Counted from the stretch's first letter, positions 39,551 to 47,761 are shown. The stretch: DNA of 64,000 nucleotides from an uncultured Shewanella sp. (GCF_947491715.1 NZ_CANLKR010000002.1:1-64000); one strand, 5' to 3'. Made by a program: numbers and translations. The notes: generated from the sequence alone by a model not told the origin.

Positions 39551-39709
39551 AAGAGTGGTGTTATTGAGCCACTCCTTAAATAAAGAGTGATAAAAACATA
39601 GTTGTAATAAAGACCACCAGTGGTCTTATACCGCCTGCTTTATAGGCAATTAAAAGAGCCTATTAGGGCATGGATGCCCTGTATGTAGCAAATGCAGGAG
39701 CAATTTGCT
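39551..39709. repeat. cluster of four inverted repeats before the metalloprotease-like gene
   Basis: GAGTGG/CCACTC (39553-39574), AAGACCAC/GTGGTCTT (39610-39627), AGGGCAT/ATGCCCT (39665-39680) and AGCAAAT/ATTTGCT (39687-39709) follow each other in the 420-base gap 39329-39749, which has no other feature. The second and third have 2-base centres and look like palindromic operators; the first and last can form hairpins. Confidence 0.5.
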
Positions 39710-39749
39710 TATAACAATCGTTAAAATCCAATTAAAAAAGGTTTGAGAT

Positions 39750-40616
39750 ATGTATGCACAAATAGAAAAGCCGAAAGAGCATAAAGGTAGCGTGGTTGCT
39801 AATTCAGTAGTTCAGAAGAGAAACGATAGGAAGCAATGTTTTGGGATTGTGGATAACCGTAATGAACCAAAATTTCATACTGGGTTACAATTGATGTCTA
39901 AGGAGCAGATGGATATGGTGAAGTTTTATATTGATGAAGGTCTTTATTATACTGCTATTTACCATATTATCGATAAAGAAAAATTGGGGAATAAGAAATA
40001 TGTAAATATTTCGACGGAATATGATGACGGAGATGGAGGGGGACACGATGTTGCGACAACTGGATGGTCTAATATTTTAGAAGAGCCAGTTGTGACTCTT
40101 TTTCAGCTGGACATCGACAATATAAAAGCCACAGGGAACTACGAGAAGTTAATTAGTACATTGGTACACGAGTACAAACATGTAGAGCAATGCCTTAATG
40201 ACCCTAGGGCAGCAATAGAAGAGCAGAGACATGTCATGGAATTTGAGGCATATTTTGAAGAAGTGAAGTGGGCATATTCACAGCACGATAAGCAGGGAAC
40301 ATATAGTACAGTTGATTTACAAAATGCGATGAAACAAATGGAAGTGGCCTATTCCAATATGGATGAAAATGATAAAGGTAAATACTTGGACGACCTTAAA
40401 AGAGGTCAGTACTATCTTAACATGATGCACGTACATCATCCAGACCAACAACCTGATCATTTTGGTTATTCAGAAAGTGAAGAAGAGAAAGAGAACTCTA
40501 ATTATGAATCGATAGGAGAGCAATTAGATGATAATAACATCAAAAATTTGCGTCTCAGTTCAAGTGAGGATCTCTTAAACAATGACTCTGATGGTTCGTT
40601 CGGAGACTATCAATAA
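39750..40616 (+). CDS. metalloprotease-like effector with eCIS cargo leader
   Basis: 288 residues. The N-terminus (KPKEHKGSVVANSVVQKR, then FGIVDNRNE at 31-39) matches the leader found on many eCIS/DUF4157-type effectors (VANS..QKK...GF.DNRPE), thought to direct loading. From residue 45 the protein has no DUF4157; instead LVHEYKHVEQ at 138-147 gives an HExxH zinc site, with FEAYFE about 20 residues on as a likely third ligand. The last 50 residues are acidic and Ser/Asn-rich. A secreted peptidase toxin is the likely role. No signal peptide. The gene is more AT-rich than its neighbours. Confidence 0.7.
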   Translation: MYAQIEKPKEHKGSVVANSVVQKRNDRKQCFGIVDNRNEPKFHTGLQLMSKEQMDMVKFYIDEGLYYTAIYHIIDKEKLGNKKYVNISTEYDDGDGGGHDVATTGWSNILEEPVVTLFQLDIDNIKATGNYEKLISTLVHEYKHVEQCLNDPRAAIEEQRHVMEFEAYFEEVKWAYSQHDKQGTYSTVDLQNAMKQMEVAYSNMDENDKGKYLDDLKRGQYYLNMMHVHHPDQQPDHFGYSESEEEKENSNYESIGEQLDDNNIKNLRLSSSEDLLNNDSDGSFGDYQ

Positions 40617-40662
40617 GAGATGTTTAAACAAACAGAACAACACTACATCTTATCGTCTGACT

Positions 40663-40688
40663 AATAAAATAATAAAATAATAAAATAG
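40663..40688 (+). repeat. 8-bp tandem repeat (AATAAAAT x3)
   Basis: Three copies of AATAAAAT directly before the region of homology shared by the RAYT gene and its decayed copy. Confidence 0.7.
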
Positions 40689-40770
40689 TAAGGACAGGCA
40701 ACGCTTTTGCTTTTCTGGGTTGTTAAACTAAGCTTTAGGTATCGAGTAGTTGATCATTTGGAGCAAGTAA

Positions 40771-41838
40771 ATGACCTCCGCCAGACGGATTCTGATAGAT
40801 GCTGAGACGACGCCTTACTATCATGTGATAAATCGCTGTGTTCGCCGCGCCTTTCTATGTGGTGAAGATGCCGTTACGGGGCAAAGCTATGAGCATCGAC
40901 GGGGCTGGATAGTTGATAGAGTGAAAGCATTATCAACTATCTTTTGTATTGATGTATGTGCTTATGCAGTGATGAATAATCATTACCATTTGGTGCTGAA
41001 AATTGACCTTGATGCAGCTAAAAGGCTTAAGCCTAAGGAGGTTATTACACGCTGGTTGCAGTTGTTTCATGGCCAGCAAGTGGCGGATAAATACCTAAAA
41101 GGTGATGCATTATCTGAAGGCGAAACCAGTCTGCTTGATAGTTTAGTGGCTAAATGGCAGGAGCGTTTGTCTAGTGTTAGCTGGTTTATGCGTTGCCTGA
41201 ATGAAGGGATAGCGCGCAAGGCTAACCGTGAAGATAATTGTAAGGGCGCGTTTTGGGAGGGGCGTTTTAAAAGTCAGGCCTTGTTGGATGAGCAAGCGTT
41301 GTTAGCTTGCATGATGTATGTTGATCTGAACCCTATTCGTGCAGCAATGACTGATTCGTTACAAGGGTCAGATTTTACTTCAATTCAGGAGCGTATAAGT
41401 GTGTTATCTAGCGCAGCACACTCACAGCAAACACCTATTTTAAATAATCGAGCTTCTGTAGACCAAACTTTTACAGGTGCTGCACTCCCTTCGAACGAGC
41501 CAATATTACCTAAACCTTTACTGCACTTTGACGGTGCGATTTCTCTGGAAAAACAACCGGGAATTCCTTTTCATTTCAGTGATTACCTTGAGCTTATTGA
41601 TTGGACGGGGAGAGCTCTCAGGCCTGATAAAAGAGGCGCGATCGATGAAAATCGGCCCAAGTTATTAAGTGAACTGGGCATAGCGTCTGACGCTTGGATG
41701 TTATCTGCTAAAGAGTTTCGTCGGCAATATGGTGGCGTTAGTGGACGCTGGGACGCAATGTGTGCCTTTAAAGCGAAGCACAGTAGTGGAAAATGGTGTA
41801 AGGGAAAAGCGCAGAGTGAGGCCTTACACCCGAATTAA
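40771..41838 (+). mobile_element. REP-associated tyrosine transposase (Y1/HUH family)
   Basis: 355 residues of the IS200-like Y1 transposase family, RAYT branch. It has YYHVINRCVRRAF at the N-terminus, the HUH-type motif in MNNHYHLVLKI near residue 75, and FWEGRFKSQALLDEQALL followed by MYVDLNPIRAAM, the usual end of the catalytic domain. The last 130 residues are a family-specific extension. Such enzymes nick and rejoin single-stranded DNA at palindromes. The stretch from about 40681 into the first 60 codons is repeated in decayed form just downstream. Confidence 0.85.
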
Positions 41839-41872
41839 TCATTTGTATTTCATAAACGCAATAACATCCTTG

Positions 41873-42178
41873 AAAAATAGTGAGGACAGCCAAGTCTTTT
41901 ACTTTTCTGGTACGTCGAAGTAAGCTTTAGGTATCGAGTAGTTGATCCTACGGACCAAGCAAATGACCTCTGCCAAGACGCATTCTGATAGATGCTGAAA
42001 TCACCCTTACTATCATGTGATAAATCGCTGTGTTCGCCGCGCCTTCTGTTTATGAAATGAAGAGCTGTGGTGAAGGTACACTTTATAAACGAAGAGTACG
42101 GGGTAAAGCTATGAGCAAAGACGGTGCTGGCTAGTGGACAGAGCGAAAGCATTATTAACGATATTTTGTATTAATGGA
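41873..42178 (+). pseudogene. decayed partial second copy of the RAYT transposase
   Basis: From AAAATAGTGAGGACAG (41874) on, the sequence follows 40681-40960: both contain GCTTTAGGTATCGAGTAG and CTATCATGTGATAAATCGC. The copy has several small insertions and deletions, a stop after 11 codons and an extra stretch of about 40 bases near 42043-42095. It ends inside the part that corresponds to codon 60. The last 70 bases before the next gene show nothing. Confidence 0.8.
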
Positions 42179-42249
42179 CATCATCGCTGAAAGTAAGATG
42201 CAGCAACACTATGGGATTGGGTATTCTTAGGTTTGCTGCGGTAATCTTA

Positions 42250-43107
42250 TTAGATAACGGGCTTAACGCCATTGACGAATGTCCATCCTTGGGCTGAATC
42301 ATAATTCATGGCCCAGACCATGACACCGCCATATTGAGGATTATTAAGAACAATACCGCCATTTTGTATATCACTGACGATATCTGCGGGATTAGATAAT
42401 CCCGTACCTGCATTTGTGTTAGCGGGTTCTCCGACCACGATTTTTGTGTCGGTTGGAATAATCTTTGTTAATGGCAGAAAACTAGCGCTAATGAAACCGA
42501 CATCGGTATCTTGTAATCCATCAAATACCGCACCTTTAAATTGATTGTATTCTTGAATGAACAGTGCATCAAATTTGGCATCATTTAGAAAGCTAGTGCT
42601 AAATAAAGCGGGTGCTAATGCCGCTGATCCGCCATATCCTCCGCCTATTTGAGGGGCGGCGGTGATAAAGAGATCACTACTTTGTGCGCGTAAAGCGTTT
42701 ATGTAACTGACAAGGTAGGTATCGTCAACAGCAACACTTTCTAAATCAAGATCGATTCCATCAAATCCATTTTGCGTACAAAATTGAGCAGAATTGATAC
42801 CTGCAGTTTGTGGATCGTTAATATTAGGGAGGAAGGTATTATTTTGTCCACCAAAAGAAATAAGCGCGATGCCATTGTTTTGGTGAATATTGTCTATTTG
42901 TGTTTTTAAATCGCTAGCAGATATACTGTTTGGGCCTGTAACCGTATTTGTCGATGATATGTTGCCAAAGGCATAAACGAACACTGTATAACCTTGCGCT
43001 ATGGCGTTTGAAATCATGATATTGGTTACGTTTGGTGGTGTCGTCGAACCATAAGCGGTCACGTATCCAACCATGGTTTTTTGAGGCCAAGCTTTAGATT
43101 GAGTCAT
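42250..43107 (-). CDS. GH18 chitinase-like protein, cytosolic
   Basis: 285 residues, the only minus-strand gene of the island. A TIM-barrel glycoside hydrolase family 18 core is indicated by VYAFGNI, IALISFGGQN, and the full catalytic motif GFDGIDLDLES, with Asp116, Asp119, Asp121 and catalytic Glu123. GGVMVWAMNYD closes the barrel. There is no signal peptide (MTQSKAWPQK), so export would need another route, for example release with the R-body or by lysis. It could cleave chitin or other GlcNAc polymers; binding-only variants are also known. No ACCA-type site was found upstream of it. Confidence 0.85.
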   Translation of the reverse strand: MTQSKAWPQKTMVGYVTAYGSTTPPNVTNIMISNAIAQGYTVFVYAFGNISSTNTVTGPNSISASDLKTQIDNIHQNNGIALISFGGQNNTFLPNINDPQTAGINSAQFCTQNGFDGIDLDLESVAVDDTYLVSYINALRAQSSDLFITAAPQIGGGYGGSAALAPALFSTSFLNDAKFDALFIQEYNQFKGAVFDGLQDTDVGFISASFLPLTKIIPTDTKIVVGEPANTNAGTGLSNPADIVSDIQNGGIVLNNPQYGGVMVWAMNYDSAQGWTFVNGVKPVI

Positions 43108-43368
43108 GGTAAATTCCTTTTTAAATTGATGCAGTCACCTGTTAGAGCCGTATGCTCAAATGATTATTGAGTATAATAAAAAGGGGGGACAATATTATTA
43201 CAGCTTATTACATGTTATTTATTTGAGTATGATATTTTTAGCTCATATTTCTCATTTTTAACTTTTCCTCATTTTTACCAAGTCGATTGATTCGTTAACA
43301 GGTTATCCTCGTTTAAACCACTTCGTATGGGCGCGCCATTGCCATTAATAATGAGCGTGGAGGAAACC
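43108..43368 (+). promoter_or_regulatory. divergent promoter region with one ACCA half-site
   Basis: Between the GH18 gene and the AAA gene. ATTTTTACCAAGTCGAT (ACC at 43277) equals the first half-site of the reb promoter in 15 of 17 bases, but the second half-site is poor (ACAGG at 43298) and the -10 is unclear. On the minus strand TATACT (43175-43170) could be the -10 of the GH18 gene. A run of six G lies at 43183-43188. Confidence 0.4.
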
Positions 43369-45126
43369 ATGTTAAATGACAAGATGATCACCATGACTAA
43401 GAGGAGTGTCGAGCCACAAACCATTCTTCAGCCAAATACTCAGCCTCATTCTCAAGCTAATACTCTGGAACATTGTCATACTCACTCTCACTCTCACTCT
43501 CAGGCGCAGGCGCAGGCGCAGGCACAGACACTGACTGATCCTCAGGATACGTCGCTGGTGGAAGCAAATGTGGAACCTGTGATACCGCTCCATCGACATA
43601 GCGCGAGTGCTAACGCTCAGAAGACATCATTTGACGAGAATAGGGGATCTGGGCCCGAAGCTGAACCAAACACTGAGCACAACACTGTTCACTCACCCGC
43701 ATCGACATTTACCGCTAATGCGCGTGATTTAACGAGGGAGCTGACTTGGTGTGAGCGAGTGATTGATTGGCGTTTTAAGCAGTATTTTACCCCTGAAACG
43801 GAAGCTAACAACGAGGGGCCTTCAATGGTCGATCACGCTGCCGTGTATGAGAGTGTGCAGCATATTCCGTTACCAAATGTGTCACGCTCTCAGTCTGCCT
43901 ATGGGCGGTTCATTGAGCATCACTCTCCTGAATTTGTAGGGCGATTGATGTTGGCGTTAGCCTTGGCGGCGGAAGTCAAGCCGCAGTTATTGGATGTGTT
44001 TTTAATTCACAATGAGCAAACCCATAAACCTTATACGGAATTTGGTCTGGTAGAACACAACGAAGGGTTATATGCCAGCGGGGAAACCTTGGCTTTTTTA
44101 GTGGGCGCTGACGATATAATACAGCGATTTGAGGTGCAGGCCTATCTCGAGCTAAAGCGTCTTGAGCTAAAGCATCTGGGTGTCAACCAAGCGCCGAGTT
44201 GGGATTTCAAGCATAAGGCTGAAGAAAGTTGGCCGTTAGTGGCATCGCCTTTACCTGTGATGAAAGCGCCATTAGCCTTGATACCTGAGTTGCTGGCCTT
44301 GTTTACCACAGGATTAGATTATCAGCCAGAGTTGAGTGTGGATTTTCCCGCTAAGCGTGTCGAGGCTGAGCTTGACTGGTCTGATTTAGTACTACCTTCC
44401 TCTGTAATGACGCAACTAGATGAAATACAGGCGTGGGCTGAATATGGGACTCAATTGATGAATGACTGGGGCTTAGGTGGGAAAATACGGCCGGGTTATC
44501 GCGCCTTATTTCATGGCGCGCCAGGGACAGGCAAAACACTTACCGCGGGATTATTAGGTAAGCGGTTAGGGCGCAGCGTCTATAAAATTGATTTATCCAT
44601 GACAGTGTCTAAATATATTGGTGAAACCGAGAAGAACCTGGAGAAAGTCTTTTCCATGGCAGAGAATAAATATTGGATTTTATTTTTTGATGAGGCCGAT
44701 GCCCTATTTGGCAAACGCATGCAAGCCAGTAATGCTAATGATCAGTTTGCCAATCAAAACGTGGCGTATTTATTACAGCGAATGGAGGCGTTTAATGGAT
44801 TAGTCTTATTAGGCTCTAATTACAAAGAGAATATGGATGAGGCTTTTTTCCGTCGCTTTGAGTCTATTATTCATTTTCCTTTGCCAAATATCGATCAGCG
44901 TTTACGTGTGTGGCAACAAGGATTTTCTTCACAATCGCATTTGGCTGCAGATATTGATTTACAGCGTATTGCCACTGAACACTCACTATCGGCTGCCAGT
45001 ATTATGAATGTGATCCGCTATGTGTCGTTAATGGCGTTATCCAGAGGGCGTTATGACATTACTCAAGCAGATTTAATGGCTGGGATCCGCCGTGAAACAC
45101 TTCCATTTTCAGCATCTCGCTGGTGA
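43369..45126 (+). CDS. AAA+ ATPase of the eCIS (Afp15/Pvc15) type
   Basis: 585 residues. The C-terminal AAA+ module (about 340-580) has NDWGLGGKIRPGYRALFHG, Walker A GAPGTGKT, Walker B ILFFDEADALFGKR and the arginine-finger stretch DEAFFRRF, which together are characteristic of the ATPase encoded in contractile injection systems and thought to load cargo or aid assembly. The middle part (about 115-330) resembles the N-domain of that family. Residues 20-60 are low-complexity His-Ser/Gln-Ala made of hexanucleotide repeats. The ATG at 43369 is chosen for its GGAGGAAACC; in-frame ATGs at 43327 and 43351 lack this. Confidence 0.85.
   Translation: MLNDKMITMTKRSVEPQTILQPNTQPHSQANTLEHCHTHSHSHSQAQAQAQAQTLTDPQDTSLVEANVEPVIPLHRHSASANAQKTSFDENRGSGPEAEPNTEHNTVHSPASTFTANARDLTRELTWCERVIDWRFKQYFTPETEANNEGPSMVDHAAVYESVQHIPLPNVSRSQSAYGRFIEHHSPEFVGRLMLALALAAEVKPQLLDVFLIHNEQTHKPYTEFGLVEHNEGLYASGETLAFLVGADDIIQRFEVQAYLELKRLELKHLGVNQAPSWDFKHKAEESWPLVASPLPVMKAPLALIPELLALFTTGLDYQPELSVDFPAKRVEAELDWSDLVLPSSVMTQLDEIQAWAEYGTQLMNDWGLGGKIRPGYRALFHGAPGTGKTLTAGLLGKRLGRSVYKIDLSMTVSKYIGETEKNLEKVFSMAENKYWILFFDEADALFGKRMQASNANDQFANQNVAYLLQRMEAFNGLVLLGSNYKENMDEAFFRRFESIIHFPLPNIDQRLRVWQQGFSSQSHLAADIDLQRIATEHSLSAASIMNVIRYVSLMALSRGRYDITQADLMAGIRRETLPFSASRW
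43485..43530 (+). repeat. hexanucleotide repeats (CTCACT)n and (GCGCAG)n inside the AAA gene
   Basis: About four units each, encoding His-Ser and Gln-Ala runs. Being in multiples of six, changes in copy number keep the frame and only alter linker length. Confidence 0.7.
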
Positions 45127-45191
45127 TCTCTGGTGATCCTGAGAGGGAGGAGGTATTTAATGCTTCCTTAATTATTCTCATTATCCCATAA

Positions 45192-45250
45192 GATGTGATC
45201 TTTTATGTTTCATTAATGGCTTTATGCAGAGGTTGGTATGATATTACTCG
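45192..45250 (+). pseudogene. fragment of a second AAA ATPase gene
   Basis: About 59 bases are roughly 78% identical to 45007-45066 in the AAA gene. Translated they read DVIFYVSLMALCRGWYDIT against NVIRYVSLMALSRGRYDIT. No start or further homologous coding sequence remains. It indicates a lost duplicate. Confidence 0.65.
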
Positions 45251-45315
45251 GCGAATTCAACTGCTTCTTTATTCTGTCGTTGACCCTGAGTGGGGGTATT
45301 TAATTGCTGAGATAT

Positions 45316-45420
45316 ACCGATAAGTTGCGTCATTATACCAATATTCCTTTTAGATTGAGTCGTTATTCTTAACCTTATCTTCACTTTTACCTTGTCATTT
45401 TGCCGATATTACCCATGAGG
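45316..45420 (+). promoter_or_regulatory. candidate ACCA-site promoter(s) of the second GH18-like gene
   Basis: ATATACCGAT (ACC 45316) and TATACCAATA (ACC 45337) are 21 bp apart with TTATTC at 45363, 26 bases on. A second pair, TTTTACCTTG (45389) and ATTACCCATG (45411), is 22 bp apart but lacks a good -10. Either could drive the gene at 45517. Confidence 0.45.
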
Positions 45421-45516
45421 ATATTACTGATCTCAAAGGCAATCAATGCAGGTGTGAAGGAGGAGGTGAAATACACATAACGCCTTTTAATCAAATTGAA
45501 CGTTTAAGGAATGAAG

Positions 45517-46266
45517 ATGACGAAATATATCATTGGTGGCTGGAGTCAAGATGTCGCAACATCTGCGCCACAGGGTTTTACTTATACCATGTACGGAATG
45601 ATCACTAATTTAGTAGGGTTAACGGCGGGAACAGCCCAATCCCCTGGATGGAGCCCGGCGACTGTCGAGGCGCCCAAGGTGCCAACAGGGAAAGTGATGT
45701 GGACTTATGGCGGGGGTCTTTGTTCGCCTAATGCTATGCCAAGTAGTGCTACGGATGTTGATAAGATTGTGAGTGCAACAACAGAGAATAAGTGGGCAGG
45801 GGTGGATTTTGATGATGAGTGTCAGATGAATATACCTCAAATTATTAATACCATGTCGCAATTAAAAACAAGTGATACTAAGCAGTCGAGTTATACGTTT
45901 TTAGCTGGTTGGGATTATAATAATCCTGCTGGAAACTCAGGAACGGAAATTAACAATGCAGTGAAACAGATTGCCGCAGCAAAATGCTGCGATCGGTTTA
46001 TTTTAATGTGTTATGCTTCTGCCATGTGGCCAATGACTGACATTACCGCTAATGTAGGCCCTGCAATTGAGCGAACCATTAACTTAGGTGTACCTAAAAA
46101 GCAGGTTATTTTAGCGTTAACTCCAGAAGGTTTAACCGATGAAAATTTAGCTTATTTTATTGACCAAGTGATATCACATGATATTGGTGGATTGTTTATT
46201 TGGGATTATCCTAATTTACCAGCTAAGGCTTTGAGCGAAATAAAAGACAAATTAAATATTGATTAG
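45517..46266 (+). CDS. GH18-like TIM-barrel protein, first catalytic Asp missing
   Basis: 249 residues without signal peptide. KVMWTYGGGLCSP and WAGVDFDDEC (Asp97, Asp99, Glu101) correspond to strands 3 and 4 of GH18. The motif DxxDxDxE has lost its first Asp (Ala94) but keeps the proton-donor Glu. Later stretches RFILMCYASAMW and GGLFIWDYPNL fit strands 6 and 8. Activity may be altered or lost. The ATG at 45517 has AAGGA six bases upstream; the ATG at 45511 would touch the ribosome site. Confidence 0.7.
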   Translation: MTKYIIGGWSQDVATSAPQGFTYTMYGMITNLVGLTAGTAQSPGWSPATVEAPKVPTGKVMWTYGGGLCSPNAMPSSATDVDKIVSATTENKWAGVDFDDECQMNIPQIINTMSQLKTSDTKQSSYTFLAGWDYNNPAGNSGTEINNAVKQIAAAKCCDRFILMCYASAMWPMTDITANVGPAIERTINLGVPKKQVILALTPEGLTDENLAYFIDQVISHDIGGLFIWDYPNLPAKALSEIKDKLNID

Positions 46267-46418
46267 AGATGGCAATGACGTAATTATTCGCATTTTTAAT
46301 ATACGTAATAATATAAAACCATTTCGAGTGAAGTCGATTTAAATAATACTATTTAATTTTATCTGTATTTAATTTTTTCTGTCTATTCGGAATATGTATG
46401 TTAGCTAATCTTTATTTT

Positions 46419-46443
46419 GGCCCATCTTATATGGGTCTTTTTT
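46419..46443 (+). terminator. terminator of the second GH18-like gene
   Basis: GGCCCAT (46419-46425) pairs with ATGGGTC (46431-46437) around a 5-base loop, followed by six T. Confidence 0.75.
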
Positions 46444-46453
46444 ATTGCATAAG

Positions 46454-46510
46454 TTTTACCTATTTTTTGGTTAAAAATACCAAGTTGGCATTTTTGACCT
46501 TATCTATAGT
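46454..46510 (+). promoter_or_regulatory. paired ACCA-site promoter of the gene at 46624
   Basis: TTTTACCTAT (ACC at 46458) and AATACCAAGT (ACC at 46479) are 21 bp apart; TATAGT at 46505 lies 26 bases after the second. It follows directly on the previous terminator. Confidence 0.6.
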
Positions 46511-46623
46511 TAATCTGTATGGTTTTTTATACTATTTTATCAATGGGTTACTATACGTTATTGGTAATAATTACTGATAGTCGATAGGGATGGTTTATTG
46601 AAAGTGAAAAAGGATTAAATACA

Positions 46624-47265
46624 ATGGCAAATTTAATGGCGAGCACTGAACAAGCAACTGCAGAGGCGAAAGGTTTTGTGTCGGAGAGTTTGGTTAACCC
46701 TTTAATGGCAGACACATATCAACATGATGATTATGTGTTTTGTCTGCGGGAGGTCGGGAAAACTGGTAAGGAGTCTACCGATGTAACCTACCTTACTAAT
46801 TCAGAAGCGTTCAGTATTATGACTCCAATATCGCGTGGGGGGAGCGGTTTGGCGCTGATGCCATTATTTTCCAGCGTTACAGCAATCTCTGACCCAAAAA
46901 AAGTAACCACTGATGCAACAACAGATGCAACTACCGTTGTCACTCAGCTCAACGATATTGGTTTGCCTTTAGGGATCACCGTTTGGTTGGATATTAATGC
47001 CGTGAATACCAATATTGAGAAACAAGAGGACCAATCAACATACACAACCACTTGGTGTACTAATATAACAAAGGCGGGTTATTCTGTGGGTTATTATTAT
47101 GGCAACACTCCCCCGTGTTCTTGTCAGCCTGAAGCGCCCATTTCAGGCGGTAATGTGCTTCAGTCTGTGTCATGTGTGTCTGGGGGTAGTAGTCCTTTGC
47201 ACAGTATCAGTATTGGTGAAAATAGTGGGGTATGTAAAATTCGCTGGGCCTATTATTCATCATGA
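46624..47265 (+). CDS. hypothetical protein of the reb island
   Basis: I do not recognise this 213-residue protein. It has no signal peptide or membrane span. A Thr/Asp repeat (TTDATTDATT) lies near 100, and the C-terminal third carries five to six Cys (CTNITK, CSCQP, SVSCVSGG, GVCKIRW), with a beta-rich, Gly/Ser/Tyr-rich composition such as in small binding domains. AAAAGGA lies 10 bases before the ATG. It has its own predicted ACCA-type promoter, so it is probably expressed with the reb genes. Confidence 0.65.
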   Translation: MANLMASTEQATAEAKGFVSESLVNPLMADTYQHDDYVFCLREVGKTGKESTDVTYLTNSEAFSIMTPISRGGSGLALMPLFSSVTAISDPKKVTTDATTDATTVVTQLNDIGLPLGITVWLDINAVNTNIEKQEDQSTYTTTWCTNITKAGYSVGYYYGNTPPCSCQPEAPISGGNVLQSVSCVSGGSSPLHSISIGENSGVCKIRWAYYSS

Positions 47266-47354
47266 AGAGAGTGACGATTAGGCGGTTTTACGTATTCTTT
47301 TTACGCGTGAATCGCCTTATTATCATGTTGCTTTAAATAATGATATTTGCTTAC

Positions 47355-47413
47355 TTTTACCATTTAGTCTCCTAAGTTTGACCAATCATTTTTGAGTGCT
47401 TACCCCTTATACT
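47355..47413 (+). promoter_or_regulatory. paired ACCA-site promoter of the distal reb gene
   Basis: CTTTTACCATTT (ACC at 47359) and TTGACCAATCA (ACC at 47381) are 22 bp apart, and TATACT at 47408 follows at 27 bases. About two thirds of a 47-base stretch matches the first reb promoter without gaps. Confidence 0.65.
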
Positions 47414-47488
47414 CCTTATCAGTGTTAGCAATGAATGACATTGCTAACCTGTTATCAATATGAACCTTCAATATGATAAGGAGCCACT

Positions 47489-47761
47489 ATGGCCTTTCCA
47501 ACTTCGGTGAATAATCAAATTACAGACTCAGTGACCCAAGCGAATGTCAAAGTGTTGGGGGATGCGCCCGCAATGGCGATGGGGAATTTGTTTCAAGCGA
47601 CCTCACAAGCGTTAGCGAATGCGGCGCATAATGCGACTTCAGCCCAGCAGCAGATGGGTGTAACAGCACAAGCGGCAACGACAATGGGAGTGACAACCTT
47701 ATATTCCATTGATACGGCAACCACAGGCGTTGCGACGAAAACGATTTTGGGCACGAGCTAA
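47489..47761 (+). CDS. RebB-family R-body protein, distal copy
   Basis: 90 residues. It differs from the protein at 32355 at about six of the first 87 positions, yet many third codon positions differ, so the two copies are old and held constant at the protein level. GGAGCC lies before the ATG. It stands 15 kb from the other reb genes and heads the PatG-like triplet. Confidence 0.9.
   Translation: MAFPTSVNNQITDSVTQANVKVLGDAPAMAMGNLFQATSQALANAAHNATSAQQQMGVTAQAATTMGVTTLYSIDTATTGVATKTILGTS

Noticed and set aside
39683..39735. Integron attC site (TAACAATCGTTA beside a hairpin)
   Set aside because: The paired core sites and the usual imperfect long palindrome are absent, and no integrase is present.
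43108..43368. Full paired-site promoter for the AAA gene
   Set aside because: Only the first half-site is convincing; the second half-site and the -10 are poor, so it was listed with low confidence and not counted among the good cases.
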